Origin: Holophagae bacterium
GTDB lineage: Bacteria; Acidobacteriota; Holophagae; Acanthopleuribacterales; Acanthopleuribacteraceae
DNA length: 64,000 bases
Assembly (NCBI GenBank): GCA_030429565.1
Contig: JAUIFE010000001.1
Span: 744,001 to 808,000, forward strand
Reading direction: 5' to 3'
Under the pieces are notes generated by a model, which ran no database searches, was not told where the DNA came from, and worked only from the letters and a program-made list of their open reading frames with translations. This document shows positions 1 through 9,700 of the stretch, in pieces. Position numbers and translations under genes: made by a program. Within the stretch, counting starts at the first letter, position 1. Each line of letters starts with the position of its first letter.

Positions 1-504
1 TTGGATCCCAAGCTACCGATTCTGGACTTTTTCGATCCGGTCGCGATGGTCACCAAACTCAATCAAATGTTTCTCGGACCGATTTCCGGCACCCAATATT
101 TCACCATGTTTTACGGTGTGATTGACACGCGTACACGGCGCATTTGTCTCACACAAGCAGGTCACCCGCCGGTGGTGTGGCTCAGGCAAAACGGCGAAGC
201 GTCGTTGATCGGCGACGGCGGCTACCCGGTCGGCCTGTTGCGCAAAGCCACCTACGATTTGATCGAATTCACCTACCAACCTGGCGACCGTTTGTTCCTT
301 TACTCCGATGCGCTCACCGACGCCCGCAACGCTTCGCGCGAGTCCTTTGGCCAGACGCGGTTGCTGGATGTTTTCAAGCGCTACGGCGACCTGCCACTGC
401 GCGAAGCCTTGGCTTCGGTCCAACAAACCCTGATCGATTGGGTCGGCTGCGACCAGCTCGACGACGATCTCTCGATTCTCGGCCTGCAATTCCGCGATCC
501 CTAG
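1..504 (+). CDS. SpoIIE/PP2C-type serine phosphatase, C-terminal part
   Basis: The open frame is cut by the window start, so only the last 167 codons are seen and the true start lies upstream. The residues match the C-terminal half of the SpoIIE/RsbU PP2C fold: an FTMFYGVID strand, QAGHPPVVWL (the usual AGHpP motif), GDRLFLYSDALTDARN (the usual GD.l.lyTDG..e), and a late acidic DDDLSILGL segment that normally supplies a metal ligand. Such phosphatases act on phosphoserine of anti-sigma-factor antagonists, usually downstream of a sensor domain. That sensor would be upstream of the window. In the motif corresponding to TDG the sequence reads SDA, a conservative change at a non-ligand position. 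Family call is secure; the partner is unknown. Confidence 0.85.
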   Translation: MDPKLPILDFFDPVAMVTKLNQMFLGPISGTQYFTMFYGVIDTRTRRICLTQAGHPPVVWLRQNGEASLIGDGGYPVGLLRKATYDLIEFTYQPGDRLFLYSDALTDARNASRESFGQTRLLDVFKRYGDLPLREALASVQQTLIDWVGCDQLDDDLSILGLQFRDP

Positions 505-535
505 GTGTCGGCCTGCGGTTAAAACACCAACGAAA

Positions 536-573
536 AAACCGCCCCTCTTCCAACTACGGAATCGAGGCGGTTT
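536..573 (-). terminator. Rho-independent terminator between convergent genes
   Basis: A GC-rich stem (AAACCGCC..CTC against GAGGCGGTTT, with a small bulge) lies between the phosphatase stop and the stop of the minus-strand BNR gene. Read on the minus strand it is followed by a run of six T, so it chiefly ends the BNR gene. The plus-strand T-run is weaker. Confidence 0.7.
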
Positions 574-618
574 GGTTAGGATGCGGCGTCGGCGTCAAAC
601 CGACCCCGCATAGCGGCA

Positions 619-3351
619 TTACAAACAGCCGTTATTGTTACCTTCGGCAACCATATCCAACACGTCCAACTGATTGTCGGTATTGAGATCGTAGGCCGAT
701 TGCCAGCCGTTGTCGCCTGCGCGCGTCAACCAACCGGAAACCATCGGCATGAAGTTAGCGGAGCCTTGAGCCACGGCAACGTTAACGACAAACTCAACAA
801 ACTGACCACTGCTGTCGCGAACTTCGCAGATCAAGCTGTAGTTGCCAGGTTGGCTCGGCGTAAACACCGGCACATTGATATCCGTAGCGGAAAACTGGGC
901 GGTGTTGGTGTCAGGTCCCGAAGAAACACGCCAAGCGTAGGTGAATTGGCCCGAGCCTCCGTCGACAGAAAAAGGCAAGGAGGTCGCGCCGCGTTCACAC
1001 AGGTTGTACTGGCTTTGGCCTTGAACCGCGATCACCGAGGTCGTCAAACCAATTTGCCAGGCACCACGCCCGTAGCTGCCTAAAGTCAGCCAATAGGGGT
1101 CGTCGTCGATTTCTAGATCGGAAACGTTGATCCCCAAAGGCAGGCCTTGCATGAAGGGTTCAAAGTTTTGGCCGGCATCGACACTCACGTATACACCCAT
1201 GTCGTTGCCGACAAACAGGCGACCGGCTTGCAGCGGATCGGCCGCAACCGCGTTGGCGGGTACATTGGGTAAACCGGCGCCCATCGCGGTCCAACTGGTC
1301 CCACCGTTGTCGGAGCGAAAGAAACGGCTTTCGTTGAAACCGGCCCGCGTCAGGTAAATCCGGTCGGGATTGTTGGGATCCAGCGCCAGATCGGAGACAG
1401 TGCCTCCGGGATAATCACTGGTAATTTCATCCCAAGTCGGATCGGCCGCATGAGCATTACGGCTGATGAAAATGCGATTGGTGCCCTGGGTGGCCGCCAT
1501 GGCATAAACGTCGTCGCCAACGCGTTGCGCAACGGTAAAGGCAATCGAGCGATCATTTTCGAAGGTCGGACTCACCGGTGCCCAAAGATCACCTTGATTC
1601 ACCGAACGGTAGATACGATTGGTACCAATGAAAATGGCGGTTTCGGTATCACCGGGCATAACCGCATTGGCCATCGGCAAAACCCAACCGGTCGGCTCGT
1701 TGGCGGTCACACCGTCCATGTTGAGCCAGCGGAAGGTACCGGGGCGGCCGCCCTCGTTAGAACGCACAATCGATGGGTAACCACCGGACGGATAACTGGT
1801 TTGGAACACCACGTCCGGCGCCAAAGGATCGTATAAGTTGGTAAAGCCGTCACCGGTCACGGTTGTGACTTCCCAGCCGAGGCTACCGGTCGTGCGTGAG
1901 CTCGAGTTGTCCTGCGCGCCGCCCAACAAGTTCTCCGCATCGTCTGGATGCACAGCGATGTCGTAGAACTGGGTAATGTTGAGTTGGTCGTTGAGGTTGG
2001 CGTAGGTCGAACCGGCGTTGTCGGTACGCCACAAGCCACCGTCACTACCGACCCAAAAACGGTCACCGTTGTTACCGGCGCGGCGGTCGTAAGCAACCAC
2101 GTGGGTGTCTTGGTGCACCTGCTGCGAGCCGCCCCAACCGTTGGTAATGTTGTTCAGTGTTTGACCACCGTCGGTGGAGCGCGCCACCAAAATGGTGCCG
2201 ATCAGGAGCTCGTCCGGGTTGGTGGGATGCACGTCGATGCACAGGTTGTAACTACACTGACCGCCACAAGCAGAGCGGTTCACCAATTCCCAGGTTTCGC
2301 CACCGTCGGCGCTGCGGAACAAGTGCGTACCGCGATCAACGCTGCTGCGATAAAAGTTGGCGAGCAGGTACAAAATACTGCTGTCGGAGGGCGCCATCGC
2401 CAGGCGACTGCGTTGAATCTCGGTCCCAAACGGAATCGTGTGTTCCAAACGGTTCCAGGTTTGGCCGCCGTCAACGGATTTGTATACACCGTCATCCTCA
2501 TGGCGCCAACGGCCCATGGTGGTGTAAAACACACCGGGATTTTCGGGATCGGCAATAAGATCGTTAACAGCCCGGGACAGAACGCGCGTCCAAGTGGCAC
2601 CACCGTCGGCGGACCGGAACAAGCCACCGTAATAAGTGGTGCCTTCATCACAAAAGATCTGGCCACCGGCCAAAATCACATTGTTTTGCGTCGGGTGAAA
2701 GGCAAGCGCGGTCACGTTGGTGACCCGCAAAGTGTTTTCACCGGAACCATTGGCGTTTTGCCAGGTTAGGCCGCCGTCGGTTGACTTCACGAGACCCATC
2801 CCGGAGTAGCGCGAGCAGCCCGACCCCTGTTCACCGGTACCAACCCAAACGGTGTTCGGTTGACCCGCACCACCTGGCTGAACCTTAATCACACCAATGG
2901 TTTGGGTGCCGTAGTTATCGAGCACCGAGGTCCAGTCGACGCCGTCATTTTCACTGATCCACAAACCACCGGAGGCTGTGCCTAGGTAGAGTTTTTGTTG
3001 GTTGTCGGGATCATAGGCGAACGCCGAAACACGTCCGGCGACACGGCCCATGGCCCAATTCAACATGGTCATCGAGTTGGGACCGCGATTGGTCCAGACT
3101 TGACCTGGCTGATAAAAGCGCGCACGCCGTTCAGCATCGATGGTTTCAGCCACCGCTTTGCGCCATAGCGCGTTGGCATCAGGTTGATTTTTTAACCCAC
3201 GACGTTCTACGTACCATTCTTTACGGGCACGAATTTGCTCTTCTTCCCCGTATTTTTTATCGCCCGGAGCCGAGCGAATGGTCGGAACTTGACCTGAAAC
3301 CAATCCGGAAAACGACAGTCCGGCAAGAACCGTCGCTAAAATCTTTTTCAT
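619..3351 (-). CDS. Secreted BNR/sortilin-type beta-propeller protein with Ig-like and dockerin-like tail
   Basis: Predicted 910-residue exported protein. The frame is open further upstream, but the ATG at 3351 is preferred: it follows AGGAGA at good spacing and opens a signal peptide (MKKILATVLAGLSF..., cleavage near residue 22). The body carries many Asp-box/BNR motifs of the form S.DGG.TW (SENDGVDWTSV, SADGGATWTRV, SVDGGQTWNRL, SADGGETWELV, SDNGGTSWTAM), as in sortilin/VPS10 and xyloglucanase-like propellers, probably two seven-bladed propellers. An Ig/PKD-like domain follows (SLPFSVDGGSGQFTYAWRV). The last 30 residues hold DLNTDNQLDVLDM, an EF-hand-like loop resembling a dockerin half. 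No sialidase active-site residues are evident, so a binding or surface role is more likely than hydrolysis. It stands alone between convergent and co-directional neighbours. Confidence 0.8.
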   Translation of the reverse strand: MKKILATVLAGLSFSGLVSGQVPTIRSAPGDKKYGEEEQIRARKEWYVERRGLKNQPDANALWRKAVAETIDAERRARFYQPGQVWTNRGPNSMTMLNWAMGRVAGRVSAFAYDPDNQQKLYLGTASGGLWISENDGVDWTSVLDNYGTQTIGVIKVQPGGAGQPNTVWVGTGEQGSGCSRYSGMGLVKSTDGGLTWQNANGSGENTLRVTNVTALAFHPTQNNVILAGGQIFCDEGTTYYGGLFRSADGGATWTRVLSRAVNDLIADPENPGVFYTTMGRWRHEDDGVYKSVDGGQTWNRLEHTIPFGTEIQRSRLAMAPSDSSILYLLANFYRSSVDRGTHLFRSADGGETWELVNRSACGGQCSYNLCIDVHPTNPDELLIGTILVARSTDGGQTLNNITNGWGGSQQVHQDTHVVAYDRRAGNNGDRFWVGSDGGLWRTDNAGSTYANLNDQLNITQFYDIAVHPDDAENLLGGAQDNSSSRTTGSLGWEVTTVTGDGFTNLYDPLAPDVVFQTSYPSGGYPSIVRSNEGGRPGTFRWLNMDGVTANEPTGWVLPMANAVMPGDTETAIFIGTNRIYRSVNQGDLWAPVSPTFENDRSIAFTVAQRVGDDVYAMAATQGTNRIFISRNAHAADPTWDEITSDYPGGTVSDLALDPNNPDRIYLTRAGFNESRFFRSDNGGTSWTAMGAGLPNVPANAVAADPLQAGRLFVGNDMGVYVSVDAGQNFEPFMQGLPLGINVSDLEIDDDPYWLTLGSYGRGAWQIGLTTSVIAVQGQSQYNLCERGATSLPFSVDGGSGQFTYAWRVSSGPDTNTAQFSATDINVPVFTPSQPGNYSLICEVRDSSGQFVEFVVNVAVAQGSANFMPMVSGWLTRAGDNGWQSAYDLNTDNQLDVLDMVAEGNNNGCL

Positions 3352-3812
3352 ACATTCTCCTGAAATCTTCACAGCAAAGCAGACAATTGAGCAATAGGTG
3401 GGCGACCCAGGCGCCACCAAAGACAGGAGACCCAAGCAATTCCCATCGAACCGGCACAGCAAAATGCGCCGTTCGGAGAACCCAATTCATGCGGGATCAT
3501 CAATACAAAAGAGCGATCAATGAATAGAAGCACCCAAAAAGGTGTGGCTTAGCATTGTATAAAGGGACCAACCGCTGCAATGATCAGACGATTGAGCCGG
3601 TTTTACGGAATCCATGTCGGCCGACAAAACCAAAAAAGCGCACAAGGCACTTGTTTGAGGAGAGCCCATCCCAAACAAATCAAAGATTGTCGGTCACCGA
3701 AATCTCACTCATATGCTAACCATATACTTATGGGGCATTTTCTAGATACCCAAAAACCTGACGGCGTACCATCGCTCACAGGTCGAAATAAAATTTGTTA
3801 TCTTTCACGCAC
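3352..3812. other. Intergenic stretch without a recognisable gene
   Basis: About 460 bases between the start of the BNR gene and the lon terminator. A 97-codon plus-strand frame here has no SD, no family resemblance and an Arg/Pro/His-rich composition, and is not called. The part next to 3352 should hold the BNR promoter, but no clear -35/-10 pair was found. Confidence 0.5.
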
Positions 3813-3850
3813 AAACGGCGGTGCACCTTTCTCGGTGACACCGCCGTTTC
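3813..3850 (-). terminator. Probable terminator of lon
   Basis: Inverted repeat AACGGCGGTG.CACC / GGTG.CACCGCCGTT with a six-base loop and one bulged base, 20 bases beyond the lon stop. The T-run after it on the minus strand is short (TTT), so strength is uncertain. Confidence 0.6.
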
Positions 3851-3869
3851 CTCTATCGTTCGCTGTTTT

Positions 3870-6323
3870 TTAGCTGTGTTTGACCGAGACGCCCAAAGCC
3901 TTCTCCAACACCTGGCTGATGTTGTCGGCTAGCACAAAGGTCACTTCATCGCGCACCGATTCGGGAATGTCTTCCATGTCTTTCTCGTTGCGCTTGGGCA
4001 GAATCACACACTTTAGACCCGCACGATGGGCCGCCAGCACTTTGTCTTTAATACCACCGACCGGCAGCACCTGACCACGCAGCGTCATTTCACCGGTCAT
4101 GCCCACATCTTTGCTCACCGGTCTCCCGGTTAGCAACGAGGTAATCGCGGTAACCAAGGTGACCCCCGCGGAAGGACCGTCTTTGGGCGTAGCGCCGGCG
4201 GGAATGTGAACGTGAATGTCGGTTTTCTCAAAGAAATCTTTATCGATTCCCAATTCCTCGGCTTTTCCCCGTACATAACTAACGGCGGCTTCCACCGATT
4301 CCTTCATCACATCACCGAGCTGACCGGTAACCGACAAGCCTTTTTTACCCGGCATGCGCGTCGCTTCGACAAACAGAATGTCGCCGCCGACGGCGGTCAC
4401 GGCCAAGCCGGTAGCAACCCCCGGAATTTCGGTACGCTCGGCCACGTCGTAACTGAAACGAGGTTTGCCGAGCAGGCCACGCAAGCCTTTTTGATCGATG
4501 GTTGGATCCTCAAAGTCTTTTTTGGCAACTTTCACGGCCACTTTACGGCAGATAGTGCCCATTTGGCGCTCAAGTGAGCGCACGCCGGCTTCGCGTGTGT
4601 AATCGCGAATTACCTGCAACACGGCGTCGTCGGTCAAGGCGATTTCGCCCTGGCGCAACCCGTTTTCCCGTGCCTGACGCGGCAACAAATACTTTTGCGC
4701 AATATTGCGCTTTTCATCGTCGGTATAACCGGATAACTCCAGCACTTCCAACCGGTCACGTAACGGACCAGGAATAGTTTCAAGCAAGTTGGCGGTCGCG
4801 ATAAACATCACCTGACTGAGGTCAAAGGGCACGTCGAGGTAGTGATCGCGAAACTCGCGGTTTTGTTCGGGATCAAGCACTTCCAGCAATGCCGAGGAAG
4901 GGTCGCCGCGCCAATCAGAGCCAACCTTGTCGACCTCATCGAGCATGATGACCGGATTCTTGGTTTGCACGCGGCGCAAAGCTTGAATGAAACGGCCGGG
5001 CAAGGCGCCGATGTAGGTCCGGCGGTGACCGCGAATTTCAGCTTCATCGCGAATACCACCCAAACTAATGCGGTAAAACTTACGCCCCAAGGCGCGGGCA
5101 ATCGATTGGCCCAAGGAGGTTTTGCCCAAGCCCGGCGGGCCGACAAAACACAGAATCACACCTTCGCGTTGTTTGCGCAGATAGTCGTCCTCGCGCTCCT
5201 CGGCTTCAAATTCATCGCGCCGCTGTTGCTTTAACTGACGGACCGCCAGGTATTCGAGAATGCGCTCTTTGACCTTGTCGAGGCTGTAGTGATCTTCATC
5301 GAGAATTTTACGGGCGTGTTCAATATCGAGCCGATCGGTGGTGGTTTCTTGCCACGGCAGCGAGGTCACCCAGTCAAGGTACGTCAGAATGACGCCATAC
5401 TCGGCCGACGCTTCGGGAATACGCTCCATCCGGCTGAGCTCGCGCAACGCTTCCTGGCGCGCTTCCTCGGGCATACCGGAGGCGTTGATTTTCTCGCGAA
5501 ACTCTTCGGTTTTAACCTGACCTTCGTTTTCTTCACCCAATTCTTTTTGAATGGCCTTGAGCTGTTGACGCAGAAAATATTCACGCTGGGCTTTGTCCAT
5601 CTCGGTTTTGGCTTCCGACTGGATCTTGCGGCCCAACTCAACCACTTCAAGCTCGTGATTGATAATCTCGGTCAAGCGGTGCAATTTTTCGCTGACGGCA
5701 TCCATTTCGAGAACTTCTTGCGCCACCGGCAGGTCCATGCGAATGCTGGAAGCCACCAAATATGCCAGCTTGCGGTATTCCTTGGTTTTGGCCACGGAAC
5801 CGGCCAACTCGTCCGGCATGTAACTCATCAGCGACACGAGCCGTTGAAACTGCTGCACCATGTTCTCGCGCAGGGCTTCCAACTGAATGTCATCCGGGTG
5901 CGGCAAAATTTCCGGTTTCATGGAAACCCGGGCACGCATGTAGGGCTCTTCTGCAACCCAATCGGAAAAGACAACGCGGTCAAGACCTTGAATCAAAATG
6001 TGGATGTTGCCGTCGGGCGCGCGCATCAGGCGCAGGATTTGGGCGACCACGCCAACCTGGTAAACAGAGTGTGGACGTGGATCTTGGTCGTCGGACTTCA
6101 ACAAGGTCACGACACCAATGACGCGGTCACCATTGGACGCATCTTCGATCAACTTCAGCGATCGCGGCTGACTGACGGTAACCGGAATGACCATCGAGGG
6201 GTACACAACAACATTGCGCAGCGGTAGGACGGAAACAACCTCGGGAATTTCGGGCGTGGGCGTTTCCTCGTTCTCTGGATCACCGCCCGGTTGCGGTGGG
6301 TCGTCAAAATTCATCGAAACCAT
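3870..6323 (-). CDS. lon: ATP-dependent Lon protease
   Basis: Cytoplasmic AAA+ serine protease, 817 residues, normal length for bacterial LonA. Domains in order: LON substrate-binding N-domain ([19 protein letters not shown], residues about 28-230), coiled-coil linker, AAA+ module with Walker [10 protein letters not shown] near residue 400 and Walker [10 protein letters not shown], then the S16 protease domain. The catalytic dyad is Ser718 in KDGPSAG and Lys761 in GGIKDK, with the 43-residue spacing of E. coli Lon (S679/K722). An in-frame TTG precedes the ATG at 6323, but GGAGG lies six bases before the ATG, which I take as the start. The gene is monocistronic, with a terminator candidate downstream. 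Lon degrades misfolded and regulatory proteins. No heat-shock promoter was recognised upstream. Confidence 0.98.
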   Translation of the reverse strand: MVSMNFDDPPQPGGDPENEETPTPEIPEVVSVLPLRNVVVYPSMVIPVTVSQPRSLKLIEDASNGDRVIGVVTLLKSDDQDPRPHSVYQVGVVAQILRLMRAPDGNIHILIQGLDRVVFSDWVAEEPYMRARVSMKPEILPHPDDIQLEALRENMVQQFQRLVSLMSYMPDELAGSVAKTKEYRKLAYLVASSIRMDLPVAQEVLEMDAVSEKLHRLTEIINHELEVVELGRKIQSEAKTEMDKAQREYFLRQQLKAIQKELGEENEGQVKTEEFREKINASGMPEEARQEALRELSRMERIPEASAEYGVILTYLDWVTSLPWQETTTDRLDIEHARKILDEDHYSLDKVKERILEYLAVRQLKQQRRDEFEAEEREDDYLRKQREGVILCFVGPPGLGKTSLGQSIARALGRKFYRISLGGIRDEAEIRGHRRTYIGALPGRFIQALRRVQTKNPVIMLDEVDKVGSDWRGDPSSALLEVLDPEQNREFRDHYLDVPFDLSQVMFIATANLLETIPGPLRDRLEVLELSGYTDDEKRNIAQKYLLPRQARENGLRQGEIALTDDAVLQVIRDYTREAGVRSLERQMGTICRKVAVKVAKKDFEDPTIDQKGLRGLLGKPRFSYDVAERTEIPGVATGLAVTAVGGDILFVEATRMPGKKGLSVTGQLGDVMKESVEAAVSYVRGKAEELGIDKDFFEKTDIHVHIPAGATPKDGPSAGVTLVTAITSLLTGRPVSKDVGMTGEMTLRGQVLPVGGIKDKVLAAHRAGLKCVILPKRNEKDMEDIPESVRDEVTFVLADNISQVLEKALGVSVKHS

Positions 6324-6632
6324 CAATATCCTCCAAAACTACCGCCCGCTTGCTCGCCGCACCATGCCCTGGTTCGCGGCCGGCCCAGTGCCGACTCGGC
6401 GGCGAAAGGGATCCAGGCAAGGAACGCGTGTAAAACGGGATTTGGCGCAATTGGGCGAAATCGGGTCAAAAGGTAATCAAAGCAACTAATGAGGGAGAGT
6501 TCAACAGGAACCATGCGCGAGTCGTCAAAAAGTCAGCATGCCGGCCCAATGACAGAGGGCCTCGAGCGCCACAAACGTCCTCGACAGGCCGCCCAACCGC
6601 CTCAAGCGCCGGCGGTGGCCGCCAAGTTGCGC

Positions 6633-6662
6633 TTCAGCGATTGCCGTCGCCGGCGATATAAT
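6633..6662 (+). promoter_or_regulatory. Candidate sigma-70 promoter of the PKS-derived gene
   Basis: A perfect TATAAT (6657-6662) is preceded, 18 bases upstream, by a poor -35 (TTCAGC). Transcription would start near 6669, giving a leader of about 100 bases before the ATG at 6772. The rest of the 448-base gap between lon and this gene shows no coding signal. Confidence 0.4.
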
Positions 6663-6771
6663 GAGCCCATGCACGACCCGAACTCCCTGCATTGAAGTCG
6701 CTTTTGCGAGCCAAACCGGCTTGACACCGGCAACTTTACCCGTCGTAACACCGCCTCCCTGGAAGTGAACC

Positions 6772-9700
6772 ATGACCCCGACCGCCGCCTGCTCTGGAAA
6801 AACCTTTGAACTCGACCTCTTGCCGGAAAACTTGCTCTTCCACGATTACCGCCTTAACGGTCACGCGGTTTTTCCACCGATGGTTTTTTTCGAACTGTTG
6901 AGCAAAGCGGCGCGCGAAGAGCTCGGGCTAAAGCACCCCTGTTTTCGCAATACTTTCTTCCACGAATGGTTGATTTCGCGGGATCAAGCACAAATCATGC
7001 GCCTCGATTTTGCCGCCACCGGCGATTATTACAAGGTGGTGGTCACCAGCCGCCCGGTCGGCTGCGCCCGCGGCCAAGGGGAAACCCTTCATTTAATAAG
7101 CGAGTGCCGCCAATCCCAAGCGGCTGAAGCCCATTTCGACGAACAGGCATTTAAACAAACGGCCGACAGCGGTCCGCACGACTTGGTGTTGCCCCCGGAC
7201 CGCGATCAACGCTCCCCCCTAACGCTCGGCCCCTTGTGCCGAACCGAGGGCTGTTTCTATCAAGACGACGACACCACTTTGGCCGAGCTGCACCTTTCCG
7301 CCGACCAACAACCGCTGTGGTCCCATTTCCAAATTCCACCGGCATTTTTACAGACCGCACTCCACATCGTGGGTGACACCTTAGAAGAAAGCAGTACCCG
7401 TGTGTGGTTGCCCAAGGCGATCGACCGCTTTGAGGTACACCAAGCACTGGGCGATACCTGTTCGCTGGTGTTTCCCAACCAGTGTCCACGGCGACCCGAC
7501 AGCGACGAGCCACACCTCGCCTTTTCCCTGTTTAATCCTTACGGGCACTTGGCCGTGCGCGCCGAGGGCGTGCGTTTGACGGCTTGGAACGCGGACACCA
7601 TGGGGCAGTCGGGACAGGCAGCTTTCAACGCCCCCAACCCCGCCGGCGAAATCTTTGCCTACCAGCCCACCTGGGTCGAAGCGCCGCTCACGGAAGGCAC
7701 CACGCCACCGGCCAACCTCGTCGTTTTCGCCAATGAGCAAGCGGTGACCACCACCTTGACCGACACCTTTCCCGACATTCAGATTCGCTTTATTCGCACG
7801 GGCGAAGAGTATGGCGTCTACACGGTTCAAAACATTGGTATTAGGCCCGATCAAGCCGATCACTACGAGCGTGCGCTCGACTTCTGTCTCAGTGAGGAAA
7901 ACGGCGATCTCAACTTGGTTTACCTGTGGGGTTGGGAGGACTTAAGTTGGGAAGAGAAGGAACGCGTCGGTCGCGGCGGCTTGCAAATTCACACGCTCAA
8001 AACCGCGACCCAACTTTACTACCTGACCCGCGCCGCCAAACGCGAAGCACAACGTCGCGACCGCAGCTTCCGTATTCTGTGTTTGGTCCCGAGCCCACTT
8101 TTCGAGGGCATTACCGCCTTTGCCGCATCGGTTCACCACGAGGAACCGCGCTTGTGTTTTCGCGTCATTAAGGCCGACGTCCACCGCACTCAAGACGTGG
8201 CCGACATTTTAGCCAGTGAGTTGGACGCCAACCTGCCGGATCAGGAGCCGGTCGCCTACCGCCACGGCACGCGACTGATCCGCCGGCTGGAAGAAGTGCC
8301 GTTGCAGGGCGATGAAATTCAGGTCCTGCTCCAGCCCCGCGAAACCTACCTCATCACCGGAGGCAGCGGATTTGTCGGCGGTATTTTGGCGGAATATTTG
8401 GCGGCACGATACCGCGCCAATTTGGTGCTGGTCGCCAAAAACCCACTGACCGAAGACGTCGAGCTCCTGATGCAACGCATTGAGGATTTAGGCGGGCAGG
8501 CCGTCTACCACCAGGCCGATGTTTCCGATCCCGAAGACATGTACACGGCGCTGGCCGACGGCAAACGCCGCTTCGGCGTCATTAACGGCTTGTTCCATTG
8601 CGCCGGCTGCCGGCAAGGCGAGTACGCCGACCAAGATCGGTTAGAGACCTTCGAGAGCGTCATTTGGCCCAAGGTCAACGGCACTTTAGTGTTAGACCAA
8701 GTCCTCAGCGGCGAACCACTGAAGTTCTTCGTGACGTTCGCCAGCTTTCCCGGTCCGCTCGGCGGTGCCCGTTCACCCTTTTCAAGTTTGGCCGACGGCT
8801 TCCAAGCCGGTTTTGCCAACTACCGTCAGGATTGGGAACAGCGCCAAGGGCGTACCGGGAAAAATTTAGCACTCTGCTGGGCCGCTTGGTACAGCCGCGA
8901 ACACAGCTTGAATTTGGATACCGGCGTCATGCCGCCGATGCACGTAGAAAGCGCCTTGGGCTGTCTGGAGACGGCGTTGGCGACCAAACCAACTCAGTTA
9001 TTGCTGGTCACCGCGCGACCGAGCACGCCACCGCCACAAGCTCGTGAGACGGCGGCGCCGGTCGCCGATCAGAAAGACGAACCCAACGACGAAACAGCGG
9101 AAACCGCAACGGAAAACTTCGAACCGGGACCCCCCCTCCGGCAGGCCCCTTCCCCCGACACAAAACGGTTCATGTTAATTGCCGCCAATTGCCGCTTCCC
9201 CGGTGGAAAGGACCGGTTCGCCTTATCCACGCAGCTATTTCCCGAGGATTTACCCGATCCGGCGGCCGATCCGCTGCTCGGGCAGCATCCCGACTATCAA
9301 ACGCGTCCTCGGCTGGTCATCCCCCGTCGCAACCATCTGGATGAAATTTACTTACGACTGGGAAGCTACCAAACCGCCGCCCTCGATCCGCGTTTAGCGG
9401 TGTGGCTGGAAACAGCCCGCCAAGCGTTGGACAGCGCCGGGCTCAATGACCGCATGTTGCGAAAAAACCGGCTCGGCCTTTATTTGGCGGTCTCCTGGTC
9501 GTGTTGGGATCGGATCCCCAACAATCAAGCGCAACACCTCGGCGCCTTCGCCGCTCATTATCTGGGCGCAAGCGGACCGACCCTAACGCTGGTGGGCAAT
9601 CACGCCGCCGGCAGCCAAGTCGTTCACCTCGGCCTGCAGGCTCTCGCCGGCGGTCAATGCGATTACGCCTTGGTTGGCGCCGTCCAACTATTACCCCACG

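Noticed and set aside
3580..3873. 97-codon plus-strand frame upstream of the lon terminator
   Set aside because: No SD, no family resemblance, and it runs over the terminator hairpin.
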